NCBI GenBank assembly: GCA_030035585.1
Contig: CM057475.1
Coordinates: forward strand, 186,001-250,000
Direction: 5' to 3'
DNA: 64,000 bases
Source: Dugong dugon
Lineage: Eukaryota > Chordata > Mammalia > Sirenia > Dugongidae
Shown: positions 37,300 through 51,100 of the stretch, in pieces
How positions within the stretch are numbered: the first letter of the stretch is position 1
How the letters are laid out: each line of letters starts with the position of its first letter
The notes under the pieces: generated by a model
What the model was told of the DNA's origin: nothing
Databases searched by the model: none
The model's input: only the letters and a program-made list of their open reading frames with translations
Made by a program: the position numbers and the translations under genes

Positions 37300-40200
37300 A
37301 TGTAACACAGAGGGACTTTCAAACACAGAAAGTGAATCGTGCTCCGTGCATCCCCAGGCTGAGAGCAACAAGCTCATGCTTTGTCCTCAGGCTGGGAAGA
37401 AGCTACATGCTCCTGTTAAGCACACAGGCTTTAGTCAGCAAAACCGAACCTCTTCTGCTGTCCTCTAGCTGAAGGCAGACAATCTACCTGTTTGGCTTTG
37501 AAAGCCAGTAGTACCTTCTTTCCTGTTAGGCAAAATTCCCTTTGAAAACCAGGAGATTCAAACACTTGCTAGGCCTGCACTCTCCAGCCTTCCCCAAGCA
37601 GGGAATATTGGAGATAGCAGCTTGTGCTGGCCGGACACTTTCTTCTAACAAAACTGAAAACTTAAGTAGATTCAGTTAAGCAGCTTGAGGGAAACGCTAA
37701 GTTTTGCTTTCTCTTTCATATGGTTAATAGGGAACTTAAACCTACTGCTAACAAAGTTTTTACTCAGGGGAACTACGGTTTTGCCTCCCTCGCGTTCCAG
37801 AATGGGAGGAACGCGGTTTCTCTTCTCCTTTAGCGATACCGTGGTAAAGCCCTAATCTCATCTACGCAGCACAGAATGCCTCCCGGAATGCTAGAAAGCC
37901 TGAACGGCTTCAACTAGTTGAAAGGGAAAAAAGTCTTAGGCTTTATCCAGGTAGACAATGCACAGGCAACGTTCTTAGGCATGTAACACAGAGGGACTTT
38001 CAAACACAGAAAGTGAATCGTGCTCCGTTCCTCCCCAGACTGAGAGCAACAAGCTCTTGTTTTCCCTTTCAGGCAGGGAAGAAGCTACATGCTGGTGTTA
38101 AGCACACAAGCTTTAGTTAGCAAAACTGAACCTCTTCTGCTGTCCTCTAGCTGAAGGCAGACAATCTACCTGTTTGGCTTTGAAAGCCAGTACTACCTTC
38201 TTTCCTGATAGGCAAAATTCCCTTTGAAAACCAGGGGATTCAAACACTTGCTAGGCCTGCACTCTCCAGCCTTCTCCCAAGCAGGGAACATTGGAGAAAG
38301 CAGCTTGTGCTGGCCGGACACTCTCTTCTAAGATTCAGTTAAGCAGCTTGAGGGAAACGCTAAGTTTTGGTTTCTCTTTCATCTTGTGAAAGGGGAACTT
38401 AAACCTACTGCTAACAAATTTTCTACTCAGGAGAACTAGGGTTTTGCCTCCTTCGCGTTCCAGAACGGGAGAAACGCGGTTTCTCTTCTCCTTTGGCGAT
38501 ACCGTCTGTAAAGCGGTATTCTCAGCCGCGCAGCCCAGAATACCTCCCGGAATGCTAGAAAGCCTCACCGGCTTCAACTGCTTGAAAGGGAGAAACGTCA
38601 TACGCTTTATCAAAGTAGACAATGCACAGGATCTGTCTTAGGCATGTAACACAGAGGGACTTTCAAACACAGAAAGTGAATCGTGCTCCCTTCATCCCCA
38701 GACTGAGAGCAACAAGCTCTTGCTTTCCCTTTCAGGCAGGAAAGAAGCTACATGCTCGTGTTAAGCTCACAAGCTTTAGCCAGCAAAACCGAACCTCTTC
38801 CGCTTTCCTCTCGCTGAAGGCAGACAATCTACCTGTTTGGCTTTGAAAGGCAATAGTACCTTCATTCCTGGTAGGCAAAATTCCCTTTGAAAACCAGGGG
38901 ATTCAAATACTTGCTAGGCATGCACTCTCCAGCCTTCTCCCAAGCAGGGAACATTGGAGAAAGCAGCTTGTGCTGGCCGGACACTTTTTTCTAAGAAATC
39001 TGAAAAGTTAAGTAGATTCAGTTAAGCAGCTTGAAGGAGAACGCTATCCTTTGCTTTCTCTTTCATATGGTGAGTAGGGAACTTAAATCTACTGCTAACA
39101 AAATTTTTACTCAGGGGAACTAGGGTTTTGCCTCCCTCGCGTTCCGAAAGGGAGAAACGTGGTTTCTCTTCTCCTTTAGCGATACCGTTGTAAAGCCCTA
39201 TTCTCAGCTACGCAGCACAGAATGCCTCCCGGAATGCTAGAAAGCCTGAACGGCTTCAACTAGTTGAAAGGGACAAAAGTCTTCGGCTTTATCCAGGTAG
39301 ACAATGCACAGGCAACGTTCTTAGGCATGTAACACAGAGGGACTTTCAAACACAGAAAGTGAATCGTGCTCCCTTCATCCCCAGACTGAGAGCAACAAGC
39401 TCTTGCTTTCCCATTCACGCAGGGAAGAAGCTACATGCTGGTGTTAAGCACACAAGCTTTAGTTAGCAAAACTGAACCTCTTCTGCAGTCCTCTAGCTGA
39501 AGGCAGACAATCTACCTGTTTGGCTTTGAAAGCCAGTAGTACCTTCATTCCAGGTAGGCAAAATTCCCTTTGAAAACCAGGGGATTCAAATACTTGCTAG
39601 GCCTGCCCTCTCCAGCCTTCCCCAAGCAGGGAACATTGCAGAAAGCAGCTTGTGCTGGCCGGACACTCTCTTCTAACAAAACTGAAAACTTAAGTAGATT
39701 CAGTTAAGCAGCTTGAGGGAAAGGCTATGTTTTGCTTTCTCTTTCATGTTGTGAACGGGGAACTTAAACCTACTGCTAACAAATTTTTTACTCAGGACAA
39801 CTACGGTTTTGCCTCCTTCGCGTTCGAAAACGGTAGAAACGCGGTTTCTCTTCTCCTTTGGCGATACCGTCTGTAAAGCCCTATTCTCAGCTACGCAGCA
39901 CAGAATGCCTCCCGGAATGCTGGAAAGCCTGAACGGCTTCAACTAGTGGAAAGGGAGAAATGTCATAAGCTTTATCCACGTAGACAATGCACAGGCAACG
40001 TTCTTAGGCATGTAACACAGAGGGACTTTCAAACACAGAAAGTGAATCGTGCTCCGTTCATCCCCAGGCTGAGAGCAACAAGCTCATGCTTTCTCTTTCA
40101 GGCAGGGAAGAAGCTACATGCTCGTGTTAAGCACACAAGCTATAGTCAGCAAAACTGAACCTCTTCTGCTGTCCTCTAGCTGAAGGTAGACAATCTACCT

Positions 40201-42722
40201 GTTTGTCTTTGAAAGCCACTGGTACCTTCATTCCTGGTAGGCAAAATTCCCTTTGAAAACCAGGGGATTCAAATACTTGCTAGGCCTGCACTCTCCAGCC
40301 TTCTCCCAAGCAGGGAACATTGGAGAAAGCAGCTTGTGCTGGCCGGACACTCTCTTCTAACAAAACTGAAAACTTAAGTAGATTCAGTTAAGCAGCTTGA
40401 GGGAAGCGCTATGTTTTGCTTTCTCTTTCATGTTGTGAACGGGGAACTTAAACCTACTGCTAACAAATTTTTTACTCAGAACAACTACGTTTTTGCCTCC
40501 TTCGCGTTCGAGAACGGGAGTAACGCGGTTTCTCTTCTCCTTTGGCGATAACGTCTGTAAAGCCCTATTCTCAGCTACGCAGCACAGAATGCCTCCCGGA
40601 ATGCTGGAAAGCCTGAACGGCTTCAACTAGTGGAAAGGGAGAAATGTCATAAGCTTTATCCACGTAGACAACGCACAGGCAACGTTCTTAGGCATGTAAC
40701 ACAGAGGGACTTTCAAACACAGAAAGTGAATCGTGCTCCGTTCATCCCCAGGCTGAGAGCAACAAGCTCATGCTTTCTCTTTCAGGCAGGGAATAAGCTA
40801 CATGCTCCTGTTAAGCACACAAGCTTTAGTCAGCAAAACCGAATCTCTTCTGCTGTTCTCTAGCTGAAGGCAGACAATCTACCTGTTTGGCTTTGAAAGC
40901 CAGTAGTACCTTCATTCCAGGTAGGCAAAATTCCCTTTGAAAACCAGCGGAATCAAATACTTCCTAGGCCTGCACTCTCCAGCCTTCCCCAAGCAGGGAA
41001 CATTGCAGAAAGCAGCTTGTGCTGGCCAGACACTCTCTTCTAACAAAACTGAAAACTTAAGTAGATTCAGTTAAGCAGCTTGAGGGAAATGCTATGTTTT
41101 GCTTTTTCTTTCATGTTGTGAACGGGGAACTTAAACCTACTGCTAACAAATTTTTTACTCAGGACAACTACGGTTTTGCCTACTTCGCGTTCGAGACCGG
41201 GAGAAACGCGGTATCTCTTCTCCTTTAGCTATACCGTTGTAAAGCCCTATTCTCATCTACGCAGAACAGAATGCCTCCCGGAATGCTAGAAAGCCTGAAC
41301 GGCTTCAACTAGTTGAAAGGGAAAAAAGTCTTAGGCTTTATCCAGGTAGACAATGCACAGGCAACGTTCTTAGGCATGTAACACAGAGGGACTTTCAAAC
41401 ACAGAAAGTGAATCGTGCTCCGTTCCTCCCCAGACTGAGAGCAACAAGCTCTTGTTTTCCCTTTCAGGCAGGGAAGAAGCTACATGCTGGTGTTAAGCAC
41501 ACAAGCTTTAGTTAGCAAAACTGAACCTCTTCTGCTGTCCTCTAGCTGAAGGCAGACAATCTACCTGTTTGGCTTTGAAAGCCAGTACTACCTTCTTTCC
41601 TGATAGGCAAAATTCCCTTTGAAAACCAGGGGATTCTAACACTTGCTAGGCCTGCACTCTCCAGCCTTCTCCCAAGCAGGGAACATTGGAGAAAGCAGCT
41701 TGTGCTGGCCGGACACTCTCTTCTAAGATTCAGTTAAGCAGCTTGAGGGAAACGCTAAGTTTTGGTTTCTCTTTCATCTTGTGAAAGGGGAACTTAAACC
41801 TACTGCTAACAAATTTTCTACTCAGGAGAACTAGGGTTTTGCCTCCTTCGCGTTCCAGAGCGGGAGAAACGCGGTTTCTCTTCTCCTTTGGCGATACCGT
41901 CTGTAAAGCGGTATTCTCAGCCGCGCAGCCCAGAATACCTCCCGGAATGCTAGAAAGCCTCACCGGCTTCAACTGCTTGAAAGGGAGAAACGTCATACGC
42001 TTTATCAAAGTAGACAATGCACAGGATCTGTCTTAGGCATGTAACACAGAGGGACTTTCAAACACAGAAAGTGAATCGTGCTCCGTTCATCCCCAGACTG
42101 AGAGCAACAATCTCTTGCTTTCCCTTTCAGGCAGAGAAGAAGCTACATGCTGGTGTTAAGCACACAAGCTTTAGTTAGCAAAACTGAACCTCTTCTGCTG
42201 TCCTCTAGCTGAAGGCAGACAATCTACCTGTTTGGCTTTGAAAGCCAATACTACCTTCATTCCTGGTAGGCAAACTTCCCTTTGAAAACCAGGGGATTCA
42301 AATACTTGCTAGGCCTGCACTCTCCAGCCTTTTCCCAAGCAGGGAACATTGGAGATAGCAGCTTGTGCTGGCCGGACACTTTCTTCTAACAAAACTGAAA
42401 ACTTAAGTAGATTCAGTTAAGCAGCTTGAGGGAAACTCTAAGTTTTGGTTTCTCTTTCATGTTGTGAAAGGGGAACTTAAACCTATTGCTAACAAAGTTT
42501 TTACTCAGGAGAACTAGGGTTTTGCCTCCTTCGCGTTCCAGAACGGGAGAAACGCGGTTTCTCTTCTCCTTCGGCGATAACGTCCGTAAAGCCCTATTCT
42601 CAGCTACGCAGCACAGAATGCCACCAGGAATGCTGGAAAGCCTGAACGGCTAAAACTAGTTGAAAGGGAAAAAAGTCTTAGGCTGTACCCAGGTAGACAA
42701 TGCACAGGCAACGTTCTTAGGC
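37300..42722 (+). repeat. H7: 8-mer HOR unit that keeps G sequence, 5423 bp
   Basis: Order B-C-D-E-F-G-C2-A. The seventh monomer (40694-41375) keeps G-type sequence from 41001 (CATTGCAGAAAGC, GGCCAGACAC, GAAATGCTATG, GAGACCGGG, GTATCTC, TAGCTATACC) to GCAGAACAG ending near 41269, where every other 8-mer has B sequence. Its last ~100 bp are B-like. The F monomer has the C variant at 40163. Length is unchanged. Confidence 0.93.
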
Positions 42723-45700
42723 ATGTAACACAGAGGGACTTTCAAACACAGAAAGTGAATCGTGCTCCGTGCATCCCCAGGCTGAGAGCAACAAGCTCAT
42801 GCTTTGTCCTCAGGCTGGGAAGAAGCTACATGCTCCTGTTAAGCACACAGGCTTTAGTCAGCAAAACCGAACCTCTTCTGCTGTCCTCTAGCTGAAGGCA
42901 GACAATCTACCTGTTTGGCTTTGAAAGCCAGTAGTACCTTCTTTCCTGTTAGGCAAAATTCCCTTTGAAAACCAGGAGATTCAAACACTTGCTAGGCCTG
43001 CACTCTCCAGCCTTCCCCAAGCAGGGAATATTGGAGATAGCAGCTTGTGCTGGCCGGACACTTTCTTCTAACAAAACTGAAAACTTAAGTAGATTCAGTT
43101 AAGCAGCTTGAGGGAAACGCTAAGTTTTGCTTTCTCTTTCATATGGTTAATAGGGAACTTAAACCTACTGCTAACAAAGTTTTTACTCAGGGGAACTACG
43201 GTTTTGCCTCCCTCGCGTTCCAGAATGGGAGGAACGCGGTTTCTCTTCTCCTTTAGCGATACCGTGGTAAAGCCCTAATCTCATCTACGCAGCACAGAAT
43301 GCCTCCCGGAATGCTAGAAAGCCTGAACGGCTTCAACTAGTTGAAAGGGAAAAAAGTCTTAGGCTTTATCCAGGTAGACAATGCACAGGCAACGTTCTTA
43401 GGCATGTAACACAGAGGGACTTTCAAACACAGAAAGTGAATCGTGCTCCCTTCATCCCCAGACTGAGAGCAACAAGCTCTTGCTTTCCCTTTCAGGCAGG
43501 GAAGAAGCTACATGCTGGTGTTAAGCACACAAGCTTTAGTTAGCAAAACTGAACCTCTTCTGCTGTCCTCTAGCTGAAGGCAGACAATCTACCTGTTTGG
43601 CTTTGAAAGCCAGTACTACCTTCTTTCCTGATAGGCAAAATTCCCTTTGAAAACCAGGGGATTCAAACACTTGCTAGGCCTGCACTCTCCAGCCTTCTCC
43701 CAAGCAGGGAACATTGGAGAAAGCAGCTTGTGCTGGCCGGACACTCTCTTCTAAGATTCAGTTAAGCAGCTTGAGGGAAACGCTAAGTTTTGGTTTCTCT
43801 TTCATCTTGTGAAAGGGGAACTTAAACCTACTGCTAACAAATTTTCTACTCAGGAGAACTAGGGTTTTGCCTCCTTCGCGTTCCAGAACGGGAGAAACGC
43901 GGTTTCTCTTCTCCTTTGGCGATACCGTCTGTAAAGCGGTATTCTCAGCCGCGCAGCCCAGAATACCTCCCGGAATGCTAGAAAGCCTCACCGGCTTCAA
44001 CTGCTTGAAAGGGAGAAACGTCATACGCTTTATCAAAGTAGACAATGCACAGGATCTGTCTTAGGCATGTAACACAGAGGGACTTTCAAACACAGAAAGT
44101 GAATCGTGCTCCCTTCATCCCCAGACTGAGAGCAACAAGCTCTTGCTTTCCCTTTCAGGCAGGAAAGAAGCTACATGCTCGTGTTAAGCTCACAAGCTTT
44201 AGCCAGCAAAACCGAACCTCTTCCGCTTTCCTCTCGCTGAAGGCAGACAATCTACCTGTTTGGCTTTGAAAGGCAATAGTACCTTCATTCCTGGTAGGCA
44301 AAATTCCCTTTGAAAACCAGGGGATTCAAATACTTGCTAGGCATGCACTCTCCAGCCTTCTCCCAAGCAGGGAACATTGGAGAAAGCAGCTTGTGCTGGC
44401 CGGACACTTTTTTCTAAGAAATCTGAAAAGTTAAGTAGATTCAGTTAAGCAGCTTGAAGGAGAACGCTATCCTTTGCTTTCTCTTTCATATGGTGAGTAG
44501 GGAACTTAAATCTACTGCTAACAAAATTTTTACTCAGGGGAACTAGGGTTTTGCCTCCCTCGCGTTCCGAAAGGGAGAAACGTGGTTTCTCTTCTCCTTT
44601 AGCGATACCGTTGTAAAGCCCTATTCTCAGCTACGCAGCACAGAATGCCTCCCGGAATGCTAGAAAGCCTGAACGGCTTCAACTAGTTGAAAGGGACAAA
44701 AGTCTTCGGCTTTATCCAGGTAGACAATGCACAGGCAACGTTCTTAGGCATGTAACACAGAGGGACTTTCAAACACAGAAAGTGAATCGTGCTCCCTTCA
44801 TCCCCAGACTGAGAGCAACAAGCTCTTGCTTTCCCATTCACGCAGGGAAGAAGCTACATGCTGGTGTTAAGCACACAAGCTTTAGTTAGCAAAACTGAAC
44901 CTCTTCTGCAGTCCTCTAGCTGAAGGCAGACAATCTACCTGTTTGGCTTTGAAAGCCAGTAGTACCTTCATTCCAGGTAGGCAAAATTCCCTTTGAAAAC
45001 CAGGGGATTCAAATACTTGCTAGGCCTGCCCTCTCCAGCCTTCCCCAAGCAGGGAACATTGCAGAAAGCAGCTTGTGCTGGCCGGACACTCTCTTCTAAC
45101 AAAACTGAAAACTTAAGTAGATTCAGTTAAGCAGCTTGAGGGAAAGGCTATGTTTTGCTTTCTCTTTCATGTTGTGAACGGGGAACTTAAACCTACTGCT
45201 AACAAATTTTTTACTCAGGACAACTACGGTTTTGCCTCCTTCGCGTTCGAAAACGGTAGAAACGCGGTTTCTCTTCTCCTTTGGCGATACCGTCTGTAAA
45301 GCCCTATTCTCAGCTACGCAGCACAGAATGCCTCCCGGAATGCTGGAAAGCCTGAACGGCTTCAACTAGTGGAAAGGGAGAAATGTCATAAGCTTTATCC
45401 ACGTAGACAATGCACAGGCAACGTTCTTAGGCATGTAACACAGAGGGACTTTCAAACACAGAAAGTGAATCGTGCTCCGTTCATCCCCAGGCTGAGAGCA
45501 ACAAGCTCATGCTTTCTCTTTCAGGCAGGGAAGAAGCTACATGCTCGTGTTAAGCACACAAGCTATAGTCAGCAAAACTGAACCTGTTCTGCTGTCCTCT
45601 AGCTGAAGGTAGACAATCTACCTGTTTGTCTTTGAAAGCCACTGGTACCTTCATTCCTGGTAGGCAAAATTCCCTTTGAAAACCAGGGGATTCAAATACT

Positions 45701-48145
45701 TGCTAGGCCTGCACTCTCCAGCCTTCTCCCAAGCAGGGAACATTGGAGAAAGCAGCTTGTGCTGGCCGGACACTCTCTTCTAACAAAACTGAAAACTTAA
45801 GTAGATTCAGTTAAGCAGCTTGAGGGAAGCGCTATGTTTTGCTTTCTCTTTCATGTTGTGAACGGGGAACTTAAACCTACTGCTAACAAATTTTTTACTC
45901 AGAACAACTACGTTTTTGCCTCCTTCGCGTTCGAGAACGGGAGTAACGCGGTTTCTCTTCTCCTTTGGCGATAACGTCTGTAAAGCCCTATTCTCAGCTA
46001 CGCAGCACAGAATGCCTCCCGGAATGCTGGAAAGCCTGAACGGCTTCAACTAGTGGAAAGGGAGAAATGTCATAAGCTTTATCCACGTAGACAACGCACA
46101 GGCAACGTTCTTAGGCATGTAACACAGAGGGACTTTCAAACACAGAAAGTGAATCGTGCTCCGTTCATCCCCAGGCTGAGAGCAACAAGCTCATGCTTTC
46201 TCTTTCAGGCAGGGAATAAGCTACATGCTCCTGTTAAGCACACAAGCTTTAGTCAGCAAAACCGAATCTCTTCTGCTGTTCTCTAGCTGAAGGCAGACAA
46301 TCTACCTGTTTGGCTTTGAAAGCCAGTAGTACCTTCATTCCAGGTAGGCAAAATTCCCTTTGAAAACCAGCGGAATCAAATACTTCCTAGGCCTGCACTC
46401 TCCAGCCTTCCCCAAGCAGGGAATATTGGAGATAGCAGCTTGTGCTGGCCGGACACTTTCTTCTAACAAAACTGAAAACTTAAGTAGATTCAGTTAAGCA
46501 GCTTGAGGGAAACGCTAAGTTTTGCTTTCTCTTTCATATGGTTAATAGGGAACTTAAACCTACTGCTAACAAAGTTTTTACTCAGGGGAACTACGGTTTT
46601 GCCTCCCTCGCGTTCCAGAATGGGAGGAACGCGGTTTCTCTTCTCCTTTAGCGATACCGTGGTAAAGCCCTAATCTCATCTACGCAGCACAGAATGCCTC
46701 CCGGAATGCTAGAAAGCCTGAACGGCTTCAACTAGTTGAAAGGGAAAAAAGTCTTAGGCTTTATCCAGGTAGACAATGCACAGGCAACGTTCTTAGGCAT
46801 GTAACACAGAGGGACTTTCAAACACAGAAAGTGAATCGTGCTCCGTTCCTCCCCAGACTGAGAGCAACAAGCTCTTGTTTTCCCTTTCAGGCAGGGAAGA
46901 AGCTACATGCTGGTGTTAAGCACACAAGCTTTAGTTAGCAAAACTGAACCTCTTCTGCTGTCCTCTAGCTGAAGGCAGACAATCTACCTGTTTGGCTTTG
47001 AAAGCCAGTACTACCTTCTTTCCTGATAGGCAAAATTCCCTTTGAAAACCAGGGGATTCAAACACTTGCTAGGCCTGCACTCTCCAGCCTTCTCCCAAGC
47101 AGGGAACATTGGAGAAAGCAGCTTGTGCTGGCCGGACACTCTCTTCTAAGATTCAGTTAAGCAGCTTGAGGGAAACGCTAAGTTTTGGTTTCTCTTTCAT
47201 CTTGTGAAAGGGGAACTTAAACCTACTGCTAACAAATTTTCTACTCAGGAGAACTAGGGTTTTGCCTCCTTCGCGTTCCAGAGCGGGAGAAACGCGGTTT
47301 CTCTTCTCCTTTGGCGATACCGTCTGTAAAGCGGTATTCTCAGCCGCGCAGCCCAGAATACCTCCCGGAATGCTAGAAAGCCTCACCGGCTTCAACTGCT
47401 TGAAAGGGAGAAACGTCATACGCTTTATCAAAGTAGACAATGCACAGGATCTGTCTTAGGCATGTAACACAGAGGGACTTTCAAACACAGAAAGTGAATC
47501 GTGCTCCGTTCATCCCCAGACTGAGAGCAACAATCTCTTGCTTTCCCTTTCAGGCAGAGAAGAAGCTACATGCTGGTGTTAAGCACACAAGCTTTAGTTA
47601 GCAAAACTGAACCTCTTCTGCTGTCCTCTAGCTGAAGGCAGACAATCTACCTGTTTGGCTTTGAAAGCCAATACTACCTTCATTCCTGGTAGGCAAACTT
47701 CCCTTTGAAAACCAGGGGATTCAAATACTTGCTAGGCCTGCACTCTCCAGCCTTTTCCCAAGCAGGGAACATTGGAGATAGCAGCTTGTGCTGGCCGGAC
47801 ACTTTCTTCTAACAAAACTGAAAACTTAAGTAGATTCAGTTAAGCAGCTTGAGGGAAACTCTAAGTTTTGGTTTCTCTTTCATGTTGTGAAAGGGGAACT
47901 TAAACCTATTGCTAACAAAGTTTTTACTCAGGAGAACTAGGGTTTTGCCTCCTTCGCGTTCCAGAATGGGAGAAACGCGGTTTCTCTTCTCCTTCGGCGA
48001 TAACGTCCGTAAAGCCCTATTCTCAGCTACGCAGCACAGAATGCCACCAGGAATGCTGGAAAGCCTGAACGGCTAAAACTAGTTGAAAGGGAAAAAAGTC
48101 TTAGGCTGTACCCAGGTAGACAATGCACAGGCAACGTTCTTAGGC
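42723..48145 (+). repeat. H8: canonical 8-mer HOR unit, 5423 bp
   Basis: Order B-C-D-E-F-G/B-C2-A. In the C monomer (43404-44066), three bases at 43450, 43454 and 43483 are of type D. C2 has A at 47060, as only H1 does. The A monomer has T at 47967 (CCAGAATGGG), a CpG-to-TpG change. Confidence 0.94.
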
Positions 48146-51100
48146 ATGTAACACAGAGGGACTTTCAAACACAGAAAGTGAATCGTGCTCCGTGCATCCC
48201 CAGGCTGAGAGCAACAAGCTCATGCTTTGTCCTCAGGCTGGGAAGAAGCTACATGCTCCTGTTAAGCACACAGGCTTTAGTCAGCAAAACCGAACCTCTT
48301 CTGCTGTCCTCTAGCTGAAGGCAGACAATCTACCTGTTTGGCTTTGAAAGCCAGTAGTACCTTCTTTCCTGTTAGGCAAAATTCCCTTTGAAAACCAGGA
48401 GATTCAAACACTTGCTAGGCCTGCACTCTCCAGCCTTCCCCAAGCAGGGAATATTGGAGATAGCAGCTTGTGCTGGCCGGACACTTTCTTCTAACAAAAC
48501 TGAAAACTTAAGTAGATTCAGTTAAGCAGCTTGAGGGAAACGCTAAGTTTTGCTTTCTCTTTCATATGGTTAATAGGGAACTTAAACCTACTGCTAACAA
48601 AGTTTTTACTCAGGGGAACTACGGTTTTGCCTCCCTCGCGTTCCAGAATGGGAGGAACGCGGTTTCTCTTCTCCTTTAGCGATACCGTGGTAAAGCCCTA
48701 ATCTCATCTACGCAGCACAGAATGCCTCCCGGAATGCTAGAAAGCCTGAACGGCTTCAACTAGTTGAAAGGGAAAAAAGTCTTCGGCTTTATCCAGGTAG
48801 ACAATGCACAGGCAACGTTCTTAGGCATGTAACACAGAGGGACTTTCAAACACAGAAAGTGAATCGTGCTCCCTTCATCCCCAGACTGAGAGCAACAAGC
48901 TCTTGCTTTCCCATTCACGCAGGGAAGAAGCTACATGCTGGTGTTAAGCACACAAGCTTTAGTTAGCAAAACTGAACCTCTTCTGCTGTCCTCTAGCTGA
49001 AGGCAGACAATCTACCTGTTTGGCTTTGAAAGCCAGTACTACCTTCTTTCCTGATAGGCAAAATTCCCTTTGAAAACCAGGGGATTCAAACACTTGCTAG
49101 GCCTGCACTCTCCAGCCTTCTCCCAAGCAGGGAACATTGGAGAAAGCAGCTTGTGCTGGCCGGACACTCTCTTCTAAGATTCAGTTAAGCAGCTTGAGGG
49201 AAACGCTAAGTTTTGGTTTCTCTTTCATCTTGTGAAAGGGGAACTTAAACCTACTGCTAACAAATTTTCTACTCAGGAGAACTAGGGTTTTGCCTCCTTC
49301 GCGTTCCAGAACGGGAGAAACGCGGTTTCTCTTCTCCTTTGGCGATACCGTCTGTAAAGCGGTATTCTCAGCCGCGCAGCCCAGAATACCTCCCGGAATG
49401 CTAGAAAGCCTCACCGGCTTCAACTGCTTGAAAGGGAGAAACGTCATACGCTTTATCAAAGTAGACAATGCACAGGATCTGTCTTAGGCATGTAACACAG
49501 AGGGACTTTCAAACACAGAAAGTGAATCGTGCTCCCTTCATCCCCAGACTGAGAGCAACAAGCTCTTGCTTTCCCTTTCAGGCAGGAAAGAAGCTACATG
49601 CTCGTGTTAAGCTCACAAGCTTTAGCCAGCAAAACCGAACCTCTTCCGCTTTCCTCTCGCTGAAGGCAGACAATCTACCTGTTTGGCTTTGAAAGGCAAT
49701 AGTACCTTCATTCCTGGTAGGCAAAATTCCCTTTGAAAACCAGGGGATTCAAATACTTGCTAGGCATGCACTCTCCAGCCTTCTCCCAAGCAGGGAACAT
49801 TGGAGAAAGCAGCTTGTGCTGGCCGGACACTTTTTTCTAAGAAATCTGAAAAGTTAAGTAGATTCAGTTAAGCAGCTTGAAGGAGAACGCTATCCTTTGC
49901 TTTCTCTTTCATATGGTGAGTAGGGAACTTAAATCTACTGCTAACAAAATTTTTACTCAGGGGAACTAGGGTTTTGCCTCCCTCGCGTTCCGAAAGGGAG
50001 AAACGTGGTTTCTCTTCTCCTTTAGCGATACCGTTGTAAAGCCCTATTCTCAGCTACGCAGCACAGAATGCCTCCCGGAATGCTAGAAAGCCTGAACGGC
50101 TTCAACTAGTTGAAAGGGACAAAAGTCTTCGGCTTTATCCAGGTAGACAATGCACAGGCAACGTTCTTAGGCATGTAACACAGAGGGACTTTCAAACACA
50201 GAAAGTGAATCGTGCTCCCTTCATCCCCAGACTGAGAGCAACAAGCTCTTGCTTTCCCATTCACGCAGGGAAGAAGCTACATGCTGGTGTTAAGCACACA
50301 AGCTTTAGTTAGCAAAACTGAACCTCTTCTGCAGTCCTCTAGCTGAAGGCAGACAATCTACCTGTTTGGCTTTGAAAGCCAGTAGTACCTTCATTCCAGG
50401 TAGGCAAAATTCCCTTTGAAAACCAGGGGATTCAAATACTTGCTAGGCCTGCCCTCTCCAGCCTTCCCCAAGCAGGGAACATTGCAGAAAGCAGCTTGTG
50501 CTGGCCGGACACTCTCTTCTAACAAAACTGAAAACTTAAGTAGATTCAGTTAAGCAGCTTGAGGGAAAGGCTATGTTTTGCTTTCTCTTTCATGTTGTGA
50601 ACGGGGAACTTAAACCTACTGCTAACAAATTTTTTACTCAGGACAACTACGGTTTTGCCTCCTTCGCGTTCGAAAACGGTAGAAACGCGGTTTCTCTTCT
50701 CCTTTGGCGATACCGTCTGTAAAGCCCTATTCTCAGCTACGCAGCACAGAATGCCTCCCGGAATGCTGGAAAGCCTGAACGGCTTCAACTAGTGGAAAGG
50801 GAGAAATGTCATAAGCTTTATCCACGTAGACAATGCACAGGCAACGTTCTTAGGCATGTAACACAGAGGGACTTTCAAACACAGAAAGTGAATCGTGCTC
50901 CGTTCATCCCCAGGCTGAGAGCAACAAGCTCATGCTTTCTCTTTCAGGCAGGGAAGAAGCTACATGCTCGTGTTAAGCACACAAGCTATAGTCAGCAAAA
51001 CTGAACCTCTTCTGCTGTCCTCTAGCTGAAGGTAGACAATCTACCTGTTTGTCTTTGAAAGCCACTGGTACCTTCATTCCTGGTAGGCAAAATTCCCTTT

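Noticed and set aside
40694..41375. H7 G monomer as an inserted foreign element
   Set aside because: It is collinear, keeps the unit length of 5423 bp and matches the G part of H10 and H11, so it is a monomer type and not an insertion.
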